A stretch of 64,000 nucleotides of DNA from Sphingosinicella sp. BN140058. GTDB taxonomy: Bacteria; Pseudomonadota; Alphaproteobacteria; Sphingomonadales; Sphingomonadaceae. The translations under genes and the position numbers were made by a program. Positions 53,963-63,318 of the stretch are shown piece after piece; within the stretch, counting starts at the first letter, position 1; each line of letters opens with the position of its first letter. The notes below the pieces were generated by a model that ran no database searches, had not been told where the DNA came from, and worked only from the letters and a program-made list of their open reading frames with translations. The DNA is taken from NCBI RefSeq assembly GCF_004135585.1, contig NZ_CP035501.1, positions 2,551,501-2,615,500 of the forward strand, in the 5' to 3' direction.

Positions 53963-55030
53963 CTACCGAACCAGCCGCGTCACATGCCCCATCTTCCGGC
54001 CCGGGCGCCCCTCGCCCTTGCCGTAAAGATGGAGATGGGCGGTGCGGTCGGCGAGGATGTCCTTCCAGCGCTCGGCGTCGGCGCCGAGCAGGTTCCACAT
54101 CTCGATCCGCGGTGCGGTCAGGTCGACCGCACCGAGCGGAAGGCCGCAAATCGCGCGGACGTGATTCTCGAATTGCGAGGTCAGCGCACCTTCGATCGTC
54201 CAATGACCGCTATTGTGCACCCGCGGCGCCATCTCGTTGAACATCGGCCCGGCCGGGGTCGCAAAGAATTCCAGGGTCAGCAGGCCGACATAATGGAGCG
54301 CGTCGGCGACCGTGCGTGCGAGCGCCTCGGCCTCCGCGATCTGCGGCGCCAGCTCGGCAGGCGCCGGCACTTCCGAACGCGCGAGAATGCCGCCTTCGTG
54401 GCTGTTGCGCGGCACCGGCCAGGTTACGGTCTCGCCGTCCGCGCCGCGGCACAGCAGGATCGAGAATTCGGCGGTGAAATCGACGAACGCTTCCAGAATC
54501 GAAGGCGCGCCGCGCACCGCGTCCCAGGCGGAGTCCGCGTCTGCCGGTGCCATGATCCGTGCCTGGCCTTTGCCGTCATAACCGAAGCGCCGGGTCTTGA
54601 GCACCGCCGGCGTGCCGACCTCGGCGATGGCCGCTTCCAGTTCTTCGCGGGTCGCAACCGCCGCGAACACCGGAGGTCGGCCGCCGAGATCGCGGACGAA
54701 GCTCTTCTCGCTCACCCGGTCCTGCGCGATCTCGAGCGCCCGGCGGGGTGGGAAAAGGGGCGTCTCGGCAGACAGAGCGGTGAGCGGCCCTGCCGCGATA
54801 TTCTCGAATTCATAGGTGGCGACGTCAACGCTCCGGCCGAACTGCGCGAGCGCGGCTTCGTCATCCCACGCGCCGCGGGTGAAGCGTGCCGAGACCTCGG
54901 CGGCTGGCGGAGCCTCGTCCGGCGCATAGATATGGCATTTGTAGCCGAGCTGTGCGGCCGCGATGGCGAGCATTCGGCCAAGCTGGCCGCCCCCGACGAT
55001 CCCGATCGTGGATCCCGGCGCGATCGTCAT
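53963..55030 (-). CDS. purK: N5-carboxyaminoimidazole ribonucleotide synthase
   Basis: A 355-residue ATP-grasp enzyme making N5-CAIR from AIR and bicarbonate in purine synthesis. Marks are '[22 protein letters not shown]', '[17 protein letters not shown]', '[16 protein letters not shown]' and '[17 protein letters not shown]'. The start ATG 55030 overlaps the purE stop (ATGA), so the two enzymes of consecutive steps are coupled. The gene ends close to the M16 gene on the other strand. Confidence 0.97.
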   Translation of the reverse strand: MTIAPGSTIGIVGGGQLGRMLAIAAAQLGYKCHIYAPDEAPPAAEVSARFTRGAWDDEAALAQFGRSVDVATYEFENIAAGPLTALSAETPLFPPRRALEIAQDRVSEKSFVRDLGGRPPVFAAVATREELEAAIAEVGTPAVLKTRRFGYDGKGQARIMAPADADSAWDAVRGAPSILEAFVDFTAEFSILLCRGADGETVTWPVPRNSHEGGILARSEVPAPAELAPQIAEAEALARTVADALHYVGLLTLEFFATPAGPMFNEMAPRVHNSGHWTIEGALTSQFENHVRAICGLPLGAVDLTAPRIEMWNLLGADAERWKDILADRTAHLHLYGKGEGRPGRKMGHVTRLVR

Positions 55031-55503
55031 TCCGGCTGTTCCGCGACGCTCTCGGTCTGCGCCCGGCGCCATTCCTGCAGTCGTTCACCGAGCGTCTCGT
55101 CGGCGGTCGCCAGGATCGCCGCGGCGAGCAGGCCGGCATTGATCGCCCCGGCCTTGCCGATCGCCAGTGTGCCGACCGGCACGCCGCCGGGCATCTGAAC
55201 GATCGACAGCAGGCTGTCCATGCCGGACAGCGCCTTCGATTCCACAGGAACGCCGAGTACCGGCAAATGGGTCATCGAAGCCGCCATGCCCGGCAGATGC
55301 GCCGCGCCGCCGGCACCGGCGATGATGACCTTGAGCCCGCGTCCCGCAGCGCCCTTGGCATAATCGTACAGGCGGTCAGGGGTGCGATGGGCCGAGACCA
55401 CCTTCGTCTCATGGGCAACGCCAAGCGTTTCCAGGATCTCCGACGCGTGTCGCATCGTCTCCCAGTCCGATCGACTGCCCATGATGATCCCGACCGCTGT
55501 CAT
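55027..55503 (-). CDS. purE: N5-carboxyaminoimidazole ribonucleotide mutase
   Basis: A 158-residue class I PurE. Marks are '[16 protein letters not shown]', '[17 protein letters not shown]' and '[27 protein letters not shown]', with the family's '[15 protein letters not shown]' loop. It converts N5-CAIR to CAIR. ATG 55503 is used, since residues upstream of it do not align. A repeat element lies just upstream (55541-55580). Confidence 0.97.
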   Translation of the reverse strand: MTAVGIIMGSRSDWETMRHASEILETLGVAHETKVVSAHRTPDRLYDYAKGAAGRGLKVIIAGAGGAAHLPGMAASMTHLPVLGVPVESKALSGMDSLLSIVQMPGGVPVGTLAIGKAGAINAGLLAAAILATADETLGERLQEWRRAQTESVAEQPE

Positions 55504-55540
55504 GCTCCACCCTCTCCATTCCGGCGAAGCGGCACCTCTT

Positions 55541-55580
55541 AGAGCATCATCCGGTAAAGTGGAGCCGGTTTTCGGATGGT
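55541..55580. repeat. REP-like intergenic repeat of the alphaproteobacterial type
   Basis: The segment starting AGAGCATCATCCGG, with the inner AAAGTGGAGCCGGTTTTCGG, matches from memory a family of short interspersed elements in alphaproteobacteria (AGAGCAT...CGG-AAAGTG...CGGTTTTCGG). It contains CATCCG (55548-55553) and CGGATG (55573-55578) as inverted ends. Only one copy is in the window. It lies in the promoter region between purE and the GGDEF protein gene. Confidence 0.55.
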
Positions 55581-55659
55581 CGAGACCGATCTTGCGGCCA
55601 TTGCCGATCGGTGCCGTGCTTTCGCTCTCTGTTAACGGGCGCCAGTCTATAAGAGTCCG

Positions 55660-56244
55660 ATGACCCACCAGTCCGATCGCTTCGCCCCCACCGAGGCCGT
55701 TTCGCTCGCCGAGGAGAATGCGTTTCTTCGCGCCGCCCTTGCCGACGCGCAGCGCCGCATCGACGAACTCGAAGCGATGGCGGAGGCCGATCCGCTGACC
55801 GGCCTCGCCAATGCCCGCCGCTTCGCGCACGAGGTCGAGCGTGCCGTCGGCCGCGCGACCCGCCAGAACACGCCCGCTGCCCTCGTTTCCTTCGATCTGC
55901 GCAACGTCGAGGCTATTGCCCAGCGTCATGGCCGCGCCGTAGCCGATGCCGCGCTCGCCCATCTCGCCCGCACATTGTCCAGTCTGATCCGCGCCACCGA
56001 CCAATTGGCGCGTGTCGGCGACACCGAATTCGGCCTGCTTCTCGATCACCTCGATCCCGACAGCGCCATCGAGACATCCGAACGCCTGGAACGCTGCATC
56101 GCGCGAACGCCGCTGGATCTCGGCAACAGCCGAGTGGCGCTTGAACTCGTTATGGCGACCACCGGCATCATGCCGGGCGATGCCGCCGCCGGCGTGCTCG
56201 AACGCGCCGCCCGCAACATCGAGAGCGCGCGCGAGCGGGCCTGA
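55660..56244 (+). CDS. GGDEF domain protein with degenerate active site
   Basis: A 194-residue protein. A short coiled-coil (about residues 17-42) leads into a GGDEF domain starting '[17 protein letters not shown]'. The site expected as RxGGDEF reads 'RVGDTEF' (residues 118-124), with Gly to Asp and Asp to Thr changes. Loss of the metal-binding Asp makes diguanylate cyclase activity unlikely; such proteins may bind GTP or c-di-GMP, or act as partners. It has no sensor domain. It is divergent from purE across the repeat element. Confidence 0.85.
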   Translation: MTHQSDRFAPTEAVSLAEENAFLRAALADAQRRIDELEAMAEADPLTGLANARRFAHEVERAVGRATRQNTPAALVSFDLRNVEAIAQRHGRAVADAALAHLARTLSSLIRATDQLARVGDTEFGLLLDHLDPDSAIETSERLERCIARTPLDLGNSRVALELVMATTGIMPGDAAAGVLERAARNIESARERA

Positions 56245-56265
56245 GAGCGGCGCGGCTAGACCGCG

Positions 56266-57636
56266 TCAGTAAGGCGTCTTGCTCCCGCCGTGCTCCCCTT
56301 CCGGCAGCGGCTGCGCCGGCCGCGTCGCTGCTTCGCGGGCGGGGGCACGCTGTGCCGGGGTGATCCGCCAGATCGTGTTGGACAGATCGTCCGCAACGAT
56401 CAGGGCACCGCGCGGATCGACGGTCACGCCGACTGGACGGCCCATCGTCTTCCCGTCCTTGCCCTGGAAGCCCGTCACCACGTCGATCGGTGGTCCGGCC
56501 GGCCGGCCGCCGCGGAACGGTACGAACACCACCTTGTAGCCCGCCGGCCTGGTGCGGTTCCAGCTGCCATGCTCGCCGACGAACACGCCTTCCGCGAAGC
56601 GCGGACCCATGGCGGGGTTTGAAAAGGCGACTCCGAGCGCGGCGACGTGCGACCCCAGTGCATAATCCGGCCGTATCGCAGAGGCGACCTTCTTCGGATC
56701 CTGCGGCTGCGCACGGCCGTCCACATTCTGGCCCCAATAGGAATAGGGCCAGCCGTAAAAGCCACCATCGCGAACCGAGGTCAGGTAATCGGGGACGAGG
56801 TTGGGGCCGAGCTCGTCCCGCTCGTTGACCACCGCCCACAATTGGCCGGTGCGAGGCTGGATCGCAAGCGCGGTCGGGTTGCGGATGCCGGTGGCGAACG
56901 GCCGGTGCGCACCGGTCGCGGCGTCGATCTGCCACACCTGGGCGCGGTCGAGCTCGGCCGCCATGCCGCGCTCGGTGATATTGCTGTTCGATCCGATGCC
57001 GACATAGAGGAAGCGCCCGTCAGGGCTGGCCGCAAGCGACTTGGTCCAGTGATGGTTGATCTGCGAGGGCAGGTCGGTGACCTTCGTCGGCGGGCCGGCC
57101 GCTCTCGTCTGCCCCGGCCGGTAGGTGAAACGCACCAGCGAATCCTGATCGGCGACGTAGAGCTGGTCGCCGACGAGGGCGAGGCCATAGGGTGCGTTCA
57201 GATGGTCGGCGAAGATCGTCCGGCCTTCGTAGATGCCGTCGCCGTTCGCGTCGCGGAGCAGGGTCAGGCGGTGCCCGCTCTTCACTGAGCTCGTCCCCTT
57301 CGCCTTGATGAAGCCGGCGATGATGTCCTTTGGCCGCAGCGCCGCCTCGCCGCCGCCGCGCCCTTCGGCGACCAGGATGTCCCCGTTGGGAAGAACCAGC
57401 GTCTGGCGCGATATCCCGAAACCGGTTGCGATCGCGGCGATCGTATAGCCTTGCGGCACCGCCGGACGGGCATCTCCCCATGGCGTCGGATCAGCGATCT
57501 TCATGCTCGGCACCAGCGCGCGCTGCTGTTCCGGAAGCTGCGGGTTGCCCCCGATCTGCACCGGATCGTTGTCGCTGCCGCAGCCGCTTGCAAGCGCCGC
57601 GAGGCCGGCGGCGAGGAGGAGGGTCGAACGCGTCAT
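56266..57636 (-). CDS. Sorbosone-dehydrogenase-family lipoprotein (PQQ-type sugar dehydrogenase)
   Basis: A 456-residue beta-propeller protein. The lipobox is 'LAALASGC' (Cys about residue 17). The propeller shows the family's 'VLPNGDILVAEGRGGGEA', 'LNAPYGLALVGDQLYVAD', 'INHHWTKSLAASPDGRFLYVGIGSNSN', 'FATGIRNPTALAIQPRTGQLW' and 'FVGEHGSWNRTRPAGY'. The family is the sorbosone dehydrogenase / GDH-B type, using PQQ or heme. It should oxidise sugars in the periplasm and pass electrons to the respiratory chain. It overlaps the DUF2231 gene by four bases (ATGA), so the two work together. Confidence 0.88.
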   Translation of the reverse strand: MTRSTLLLAAGLAALASGCGSDNDPVQIGGNPQLPEQQRALVPSMKIADPTPWGDARPAVPQGYTIAAIATGFGISRQTLVLPNGDILVAEGRGGGEAALRPKDIIAGFIKAKGTSSVKSGHRLTLLRDANGDGIYEGRTIFADHLNAPYGLALVGDQLYVADQDSLVRFTYRPGQTRAAGPPTKVTDLPSQINHHWTKSLAASPDGRFLYVGIGSNSNITERGMAAELDRAQVWQIDAATGAHRPFATGIRNPTALAIQPRTGQLWAVVNERDELGPNLVPDYLTSVRDGGFYGWPYSYWGQNVDGRAQPQDPKKVASAIRPDYALGSHVAALGVAFSNPAMGPRFAEGVFVGEHGSWNRTRPAGYKVVFVPFRGGRPAGPPIDVVTGFQGKDGKTMGRPVGVTVDPRGALIVADDLSNTIWRITPAQRAPAREAATRPAQPLPEGEHGGSKTPY

Positions 57637-58055
57637 TGCGTCTCTCTGGTGCGCAATCCGGCAAATCCAATCCCCACTGCGCCGAGCGCGATGACCGTGA
57701 CGATCACCGACAGGATCATGGCCCCCGGCATGATCCCCCAGGCGTCGCGCGCATGGACGAAGGAGTTGACGAAGCCGAGGATGAAGGCGGCGAGAAGCAG
57801 CACGAAGGTGACCAGCCGCCGGCCGCGCCACGACCGGTTTCTCAGCAGCGCAAGAAATGACCAGAGGAGAGAGAAGCCTGTGAACACCATCGCCCCCGCA
57901 ATCAGCCAGGCGGCGAAATTGCTCCATTGCACCTCCGCCGTGGTCGCGTAGGCCCAGTCGCTGAGCAGCCCGCCCAGGAACAGGGGCAGGATGCCGGCGA
58001 GCAAGACCGCCTGGACGGGGTGCAGCGCCGGGCTTCGATGAACGGGTGTAGCCAC
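57633..58055 (-). CDS. DUF2231 membrane protein
   Basis: A 140-residue protein with four hydrophobic helices (about residues 17-35, 45-68, 82-101 and 109-130). The pattern matches DUF2231, a family often linked with sugar dehydrogenase or sorbosone dehydrogenase genes and proposed as a membrane electron-transfer partner. The first Met is a GTG codon at 58055. It overlaps the dehydrogenase gene by four bases. Confidence 0.82.
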   Translation of the reverse strand: MATPVHRSPALHPVQAVLLAGILPLFLGGLLSDWAYATTAEVQWSNFAAWLIAGAMVFTGFSLLWSFLALLRNRSWRGRRLVTFVLLLAAFILGFVNSFVHARDAWGIMPGAMILSVIVTVIALGAVGIGFAGLRTRETQ

Positions 58056-58285
58056 GGCGATGCTCCTTCTTCTCTGCCTCGTTCGTTCGGCGCCTTCGAG
58101 AAGGTCGCCGACGTCCGAGGAAGCAGGCAGGCAGAATGCCAGGGATCGGGGCTAGTTCCGGCCGATGAGGGATTTGCTTCCATGGCGGCGCCAGGGTGGC
58201 CGGTTGCGAGACAGGTGGCGGCGCTTTGGCCGAGCCTTTTACTGCGTGCCACAGCGGCCGGAGGCCGCCGAAGGCGTCGCGCGGC

Positions 58286-58954
58286 TCACTTGCCCTGCCA
58301 ATAATCCTTTACCTTGCGCGCCTCGAAACGGATGTTGCTGAAGACCGCCTCATAGCGCTCGCCGGTCGGCGACTGACCGGCGAAACCGATCGAGAGCGGC
58401 ATCGCCTCATCCATCGGAACGTCGCGCAGGATTTGCCAGGTCGCCCCGTCCTGGGAACTGTAGAGCAGCAGCGAACCGCCGGCGCGCGCCATCTTGAGCC
58501 ACAAGGCCGGCGCGTCGGCTGGGAACCGGATGTGATAGCTGCCGTCGCTGATCGGCGAGGCTACGGCCGAGGTGACCGCATTGGTGCTCGCGTTGAGGCG
58601 CTCGAACAGCAGCTTCACCCAGCGCCCGCCAGCGGCATGAGCGACCAGGGCGCCGCCTGCATAGTCGCTGCCTTCCGGCCGTGAGACCTTGGCCGAAAGG
58701 ATGAAGTCGCCCTTGGGTGCAAACGTCACCCGCGGCGCATTGTCGACCGGCGGCCCTTTGGCGGGGCTGTACAGATCGCTGCCTTTCGGTGCGACCAGCC
58801 GTAGGCGGTCGGGGGTAATCTCGGCGGTGATTGCCTTGTTGGAGAGGGTCAGAGCATATGGAAGCGCCGACAGACGCTCGGGCCGGATCTCTGCACTGGT
58901 GGGACCTGCCATTGCTGTCGCCAGCGCCGCGACCATGACTGCACCGTAACGCAT
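58286..58954 (-). CDS. Exported DUF1349 protein
   Basis: A 222-residue exported protein with a signal peptide (residues 1-21, ending 'PTSAE'). The remainder is a concanavalin-like beta-sandwich of the DUF1349 type, with 'APRVTFAPKGDFILSAKVSRPEGSDYAGGALVAHAAGGRWVKL' and 'SLLLYSSQDGATWQILRD'. Such domains bind or act on sugars, but the role here is unknown. ATG 58954 is used rather than the longer frame. It stands alone between a divergent antiporter gene and the DUF2231 gene (230-base gap). Confidence 0.82.
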   Translation of the reverse strand: MRYGAVMVAALATAMAGPTSAEIRPERLSALPYALTLSNKAITAEITPDRLRLVAPKGSDLYSPAKGPPVDNAPRVTFAPKGDFILSAKVSRPEGSDYAGGALVAHAAGGRWVKLLFERLNASTNAVTSAVASPISDGSYHIRFPADAPALWLKMARAGGSLLLYSSQDGATWQILRDVPMDEAMPLSIGFAGQSPTGERYEAVFSNIRFEARKVKDYWQGK

Positions 58955-59166
58955 TCCCGCCTCCCATGGCCGAGTTGAAGGCAGCGATGTAGGGCGGCTG
59001 CCGACCCGTGGGCAAGACGGATCCGTAACGAAAAACAGGCGGCTCGTTCTCGGCACGAACGTGTCGCCCCTCCGGCGACTTGCATGAAAACCGTAGGCCG
59101 ACGGGATCCGACGCGATAGGAGACCCTTGGTCGCGGTGCGCGCGCGGCCGAGGGGGAAGGGAGCGC

Positions 59167-60750
59167 ATGCATCCTGTCGAAACGTTCGAGCTGGTCCTGA
59201 TCCTGCTGGCGGCCGTGATCGCTCTTCACTGGGCGGCGCTGCGCCTGTGCCTCCCGCCGTCGGCTGCCTTGCTGGTCGGCGGCGGTGCGCTCGCCTTCCT
59301 GCCCGGATCGCCGCAGATCGCACTGGATCCGGAGCTTGCCTTGGTCTTGTTCCTGCCGCCCTTGTTGTGGGACGGCGCCTATTTCACCGCGTTCGGCCGC
59401 TTCCGCCGACACCTGCCCGGGATCTTGTCGCTTGCGGTGGGCGCCGTCCTGTTCACCACTCTGGTCGTCGGTGCCGTCGTCCACCTGCTGGTGCCCCAGC
59501 TGCCCTGGGCGGCCTGCTTCGCGCTCGGCGCGATCGTTTCGCCGCCCGATGCGGTGTCCGCAAGGGCGGTCCTGCAGCGGGTGACCTTGCCCCGCCGTCT
59601 GCAGGCCCTGCTCGAGGGCGAGAGCCTGCTCAATGACGCGACCGGCCTGGTGCTGTTTCGCTTCGCGGTCGTGGCAACGCTGAGCGGCACCTTCGACGCC
59701 GGCGCGGCGGCGGGCAGCTTCGTGCTGCTCGCCCTCGGCGGTGCCGCGATCGGCGTTGCCGTCGGGATGGCCGGAATCTTCGTGGTTCGCCGCATGCAGG
59801 AACAGACTTTGGTGGTCGCGACCTCGACCCTGCTCTGCTGGGGCGCCTATATCGCGGGCGAGATGGTGCACGTCTCCGGGGTGATCGCCACCGTCGCCGC
59901 CGGTCTGCTGTTCGGCTGGTACCAGCACGTCATTCTTCCGGCGCGCGTGCGGCTGCAGGGAAGCGCCTTCTGGCGCACCCTGGTCTTCTCGCTTGAGGCG
60001 CTGGTGTTCATCCTGATCGGATCGTCGCTGCGCGGCGTCCTCGATCGCATCGATGGCGGCGATACGGTGCTGGCCACTTTCGCCGTGCCGCTGCTCGGCA
60101 TCATCGCCGCGGTGATCCTCGCCCGCTTCGCGTGGGTATTCGCCAGCGACGCTCTGCTCACGCTCCTGAACAAGGCTGGCTTGAAGCGAGCGCGGCCGCT
60201 CGGCTGGCGTCAGGCGAGCGTGCTCGGCTGGACCGGCATGCGCGGCGTCGTCACGCTTGCGGTTGCGCTCACTTTGCCGGCGCAGATGCCCGGCCGCGAT
60301 CTGATGCTGGTCGCCGCCTTCGCCGTGATCCTCGTGACCATAATTATTCAGGGCACCAGCCTCGGCTGGCTGATCAGGGTCGTGCAACCGGTCGATGGCG
60401 ATCCGGCGCCGCCCATGGCGCTGCCCGCCGCCGAATCCGCCGTCGCCCGGGCCAAGCGCGAAGAGGTCGAACTGCGCGCCTTTGACGGCGATGGAAACCT
60501 GATCCACCCGCAACTGCTCGATTCCTACCGCAAGCGCGCCGACGCGACCCAGCGCTATGCCGACGATGCGGACCAGTTCATGGCCGGCATCCAGTCGCAT
60601 TTCGAGGTGATGCTCGCGGCGGTCGCGGCGGGACGGGCCGAGCTCATTCGCCTGCACCGCGAGGGGCGGATCGAGGACGAGGTGCTGCACGATCTCGAGC
60701 GCGATCTCGATCTCGAGGAAATGGGCATCATCTTCCAGCAAGGGGCTTGA
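59167..60750 (+). CDS. CPA1-type Na+/H+ antiporter
   Basis: A 527-residue membrane antiporter. About twelve hydrophobic segments cover the first 400 residues. The ion-site motif 'IVSPPDAVSARAVLQR' (Asp in PPDAV) and 'GESLLNDATGLVLF' (Asn-Asp) are the CPA1/NhaP-NHE signature. 'GWTGMRGVVTLAVALTLP' is a further conserved helix. The C-terminal 120 residues are a cytoplasmic tail. It should exchange Na+ or K+ for H+. The ATG at 59167 has AAGGGAG upstream. It is the first of three consecutive transport genes on this strand. Confidence 0.93.
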   Translation: MHPVETFELVLILLAAVIALHWAALRLCLPPSAALLVGGGALAFLPGSPQIALDPELALVLFLPPLLWDGAYFTAFGRFRRHLPGILSLAVGAVLFTTLVVGAVVHLLVPQLPWAACFALGAIVSPPDAVSARAVLQRVTLPRRLQALLEGESLLNDATGLVLFRFAVVATLSGTFDAGAAAGSFVLLALGGAAIGVAVGMAGIFVVRRMQEQTLVVATSTLLCWGAYIAGEMVHVSGVIATVAAGLLFGWYQHVILPARVRLQGSAFWRTLVFSLEALVFILIGSSLRGVLDRIDGGDTVLATFAVPLLGIIAAVILARFAWVFASDALLTLLNKAGLKRARPLGWRQASVLGWTGMRGVVTLAVALTLPAQMPGRDLMLVAAFAVILVTIIIQGTSLGWLIRVVQPVDGDPAPPMALPAAESAVARAKREEVELRAFDGDGNLIHPQLLDSYRKRADATQRYADDADQFMAGIQSHFEVMLAAVAAGRAELIRLHREGRIEDEVLHDLERDLDLEEMGIIFQQGA

Positions 60751-60813
60751 AGCTCCTCGGGCGGCACCGGGAACTCAATCCCGCCGCCTTCGCTCGTGCG
60801 GCGGAGACTATCG

Positions 60814-61632
60814 ATGGCCGAGCACGACGACACAAACCTCAGCGAGGACGAACAGGCGGAAGTCGCCGAACATGCGCCGACCGCGCCCAAGGTGGTGCAT
60901 GCCGCCGTGTCGATGCACGGCGAGGACGAGCTCGATCGGCCCGCGGCCTCCTTGCTGTGGTCTGCGATCGCGGCCGGGATCGCGATCATGACGTCGGTAT
61001 CGGTGAGCGGCGCCTTGCACCATTATCTGCCGGAGGCGCGCTGGCGGGACGCCGTGGTCGCGTTAGGTTATCCCGTCGGCTTTCTCATGGTCGTGCTCGG
61101 ACGAATGCAGCTCTTCACCGAGCAGACCATCGTCGCGATCCTGCCGCTCGCCCGCCACACGAACATGCACAATTTCGCCCGTGTCGCCCGCCTTTGGTCG
61201 CTGGTCTTCGTCGGCAATCTGGCCGGGGCGGCGTCGATCGCCGCGCTGGCGGTCTTCGGGAATGTCCAGAGTGACGAAATGCTCGATGGAATGCTTGCGG
61301 TCTCCGCCAAGCTCCAGGAGCGCAGTGCGACAGAGACACTGATGCAGGCGATCCCCGCCGGTTTCATCATGGCCTCCGTCGCCTGGATCCGCTCCGCCGA
61401 AAATCGGGCCGGCTTCTCGATCGTGCTGGTGCTGACCCTGGCGATCAGCCTGTGCGGCTTCGCGCACGTCATCGCCGGCGCGGCCGAAGCTTTCCTGCTG
61501 CTGTGGAGCGGACTGGCGGCCACATCCTGGGTCGCATTCGGCTTCCTGCTGCCGGCACTGATCGGCAACGTCATCGGCGGCACCCTGATGTTCGCCTTCC
61601 TGAGCCACGCGCAGGTTCGCGCGGAGATCTGA
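60814..61632 (+). CDS. Formate/nitrite transporter family channel
   Basis: A 272-residue FNT-family protein with about six membrane helices after a hydrophilic N-terminus (residues 1-48). Typical marks are 'QLFTEQTIVAILPLARH' and 'GNLAGAASIAALAVFG', and the C-terminal helices 'CGFAHVIAGAAEAFLLLWSG' and 'LPALIGNVIGGTLMFAFLSHA'. It likely conducts formate, nitrite or other small monovalent anions; the anion cannot be decided here. ATG 60814 has GGAGA upstream. Confidence 0.9.
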   Translation: MAEHDDTNLSEDEQAEVAEHAPTAPKVVHAAVSMHGEDELDRPAASLLWSAIAAGIAIMTSVSVSGALHHYLPEARWRDAVVALGYPVGFLMVVLGRMQLFTEQTIVAILPLARHTNMHNFARVARLWSLVFVGNLAGAASIAALAVFGNVQSDEMLDGMLAVSAKLQERSATETLMQAIPAGFIMASVAWIRSAENRAGFSIVLVLTLAISLCGFAHVIAGAAEAFLLLWSGLAATSWVAFGFLLPALIGNVIGGTLMFAFLSHAQVRAEI

Positions 61633-61647
61633 GCATCGGCTCGCGGC

Positions 61648-61748
61648 CCGGCCGTGCTTGCCACCGGCAGGGCCGGACGGCTATCGGCCACTCATTCGCA
61701 TGGACCCGGTGCAAGTCCGGGTGGCTATTCCGGCCGCCGATCCGCCGG
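61648..61748 (+). ncRNA. Hairpin-rich leader of the SulP gene, candidate cis-regulatory RNA
   Basis: Three hairpins lie in the leader: 61648-61676 (CCGGCC/GGCCGG with inner TGCC-ACC-GGCA), 61687-61725 (ACCCGG-TGCAAGT-CCGGGT, extended by GCC/GGC), and 61730-61748 (CCGGC/GCCGG). They sit 55 to 155 bases before the SulP start. Sulfate-transporter leaders of alphaproteobacteria are known to carry structured RNAs (the sul1 motif), but I cannot confirm a match. B12 riboswitch elements were looked for and not found. Confidence 0.4.
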
Positions 61749-61803
61749 ACAACGACAAATGGCCGTTCGACACATCGTCGGGCGTGCCGTGTTGCGGACC
61801 TTT

Positions 61804-63297
61804 ATGACATATTTTCTTTCCCGCTACCGCCGGACGTGGTCCGGCGATGCCAATGCCGTACGGCGTGACGTGCTTGCCGGCATCGTGGTTGCGCTGGCGC
61901 TCATCCCCGAAGCGATCGGCTTCTCGATCATCGCCGGTGTCGATCCGCGGGTGGGCCTCTACGCTTCGGTGGCGATCGCGATCGTCATCGCGTTCACCGG
62001 TGGCCGGCCCGGCATGATCTCCGCCGCGACCGCTGCGGTGGCGGTGCTGGTCGGCCCACTGGTGCGGGAACATGGTGTCGATTACCTGTTCGCAGCGACC
62101 ATCCTGATGGGCCTGATCCAGATCGTCGCGGGTCTGCTGCGCCTCGATCTCGTCATGCAATTCGTTTCGCGATCTGTGATCACCGGCTTCGTCAACGCGC
62201 TCGCCATCCTGATTTTCATGGCCCAATGGCCCCAACTCACCAATGTCGGCTGGCAGACCTATGCGATGGTCGCCGCCGGCCTCGCGATCATCTACCTGTT
62301 CCCGCGGCTCACCCGGGCGGTTCCGTCGCCGCTCGTCGCCATCCTGGCGCTGAGCGCCGTGGCGATCGGCTTCGGCGTGCCGGTGAACACGGTCGGAGAC
62401 ATGGGCCGCCTGCCCGAGGGGCTGCCGAGCCTCGCTGTGCCGAACGTGCCGCTCACCCTCGACACGCTCCGCATCATCCTGCCTTATTCGTTGACCATGG
62501 CCGCGGTTGGGCTCCTCGAATCGCTGCTCACCGCCCAGATCGTCGACGACATGACCGAGACGGAGAGCGACAAGCGCCGCGAATGCGCCGGTCAGGGCAG
62601 CGCCAACATCGTCGCCGCTTTGTTCGGCGGCATGGGCGGCTGTGCGATGATCGGGCAGTCGGTGATCAACGTCACCTCCGGGGGGCGGGGCCGGCTGTCC
62701 ACCTTCGTCGCCGGCACCTTCCTGCTCTTCCTCTTGGCGGTGCTCGGCGCGTGGGTCGGCCGAATCCCGATGCCGGCGCTCGTCGCGGTGATGATCATGG
62801 TCTCCATAGGCACGTTCAGCTGGAACTCCGTCGCCAACCTCCGTCGCCATCCGCCGACCTCGTCGGTGGTGATGGTCACGACCGTGGTGGTCGTCGTCGC
62901 AACCCGCGATCTCTCGCTGGGCGTCTTGGCCGGGGTGCTGCTCTCGGGCATCTTCTTCGCGGGCAAGGTGCAGCGGATGTTCGCGATCGAGCGCAGCGAG
63001 TCCGCAGATGGAATGGCGACCTATCGGGTCACCGGTGAATTGTTCTTCGCGTCGGTCGATCGCTTCAGCCGCGGCTTCGCGGCGGACGAAAAGGCGAGGC
63101 GGATCCGGATCGATGTTTCCGGGGCGCATTTCTGGGATATCTCGGCCGTGGCAGCCGTCGACAAGATCGTCTCCCGGCTTCGCCGGGGCGGCGCCGAGGT
63201 CGAGGTCGTCGGCTACAACCGGGCGAGCGCGGACTTGATCGATCGCTTCGCGCTGCACGACAAGACCGGCGTCGAGTTGGGCGTCGTGCCGCACTGA
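61804..63297 (+). CDS. SulP family anion permease with STAS domain
   Basis: A 497-residue SulP transporter. The N-terminal part has about ten to twelve membrane helices, beginning '[36 protein letters not shown]', the family's signature block. '[40 protein letters not shown]' is the second typical block. The STAS domain covers the last 110 residues. It may carry sulfate or bicarbonate. ATG 61804 is chosen over upstream starts because the family begins there. The 171-base leader is strongly structured. Confidence 0.92.
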   Translation: MTYFLSRYRRTWSGDANAVRRDVLAGIVVALALIPEAIGFSIIAGVDPRVGLYASVAIAIVIAFTGGRPGMISAATAAVAVLVGPLVREHGVDYLFAATILMGLIQIVAGLLRLDLVMQFVSRSVITGFVNALAILIFMAQWPQLTNVGWQTYAMVAAGLAIIYLFPRLTRAVPSPLVAILALSAVAIGFGVPVNTVGDMGRLPEGLPSLAVPNVPLTLDTLRIILPYSLTMAAVGLLESLLTAQIVDDMTETESDKRRECAGQGSANIVAALFGGMGGCAMIGQSVINVTSGGRGRLSTFVAGTFLLFLLAVLGAWVGRIPMPALVAVMIMVSIGTFSWNSVANLRRHPPTSSVVMVTTVVVVVATRDLSLGVLAGVLLSGIFFAGKVQRMFAIERSESADGMATYRVTGELFFASVDRFSRGFAADEKARRIRIDVSGAHFWDISAVAAVDKIVSRLRRGGAEVEVVGYNRASADLIDRFALHDKTGVELGVVPH

Positions 63298-63318
63298 CGG
63301 CGCGGCCAAATCACCCGG

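Noticed and set aside
58849..60741. 630-residue open frame opposite the CPA1 antiporter
   Set aside because: Composition is His, Gln, Asp and Arg rich with no domain; the antiporter motifs are on the plus strand.
61700..61725. Cobalamin-riboswitch-like CCGGTGCAAGTCCGG
   Set aside because: The other conserved parts of the B12 riboswitch are missing and the gene after it is a SulP permease, not a B12 gene. Kept only as part of an unassigned structured leader.
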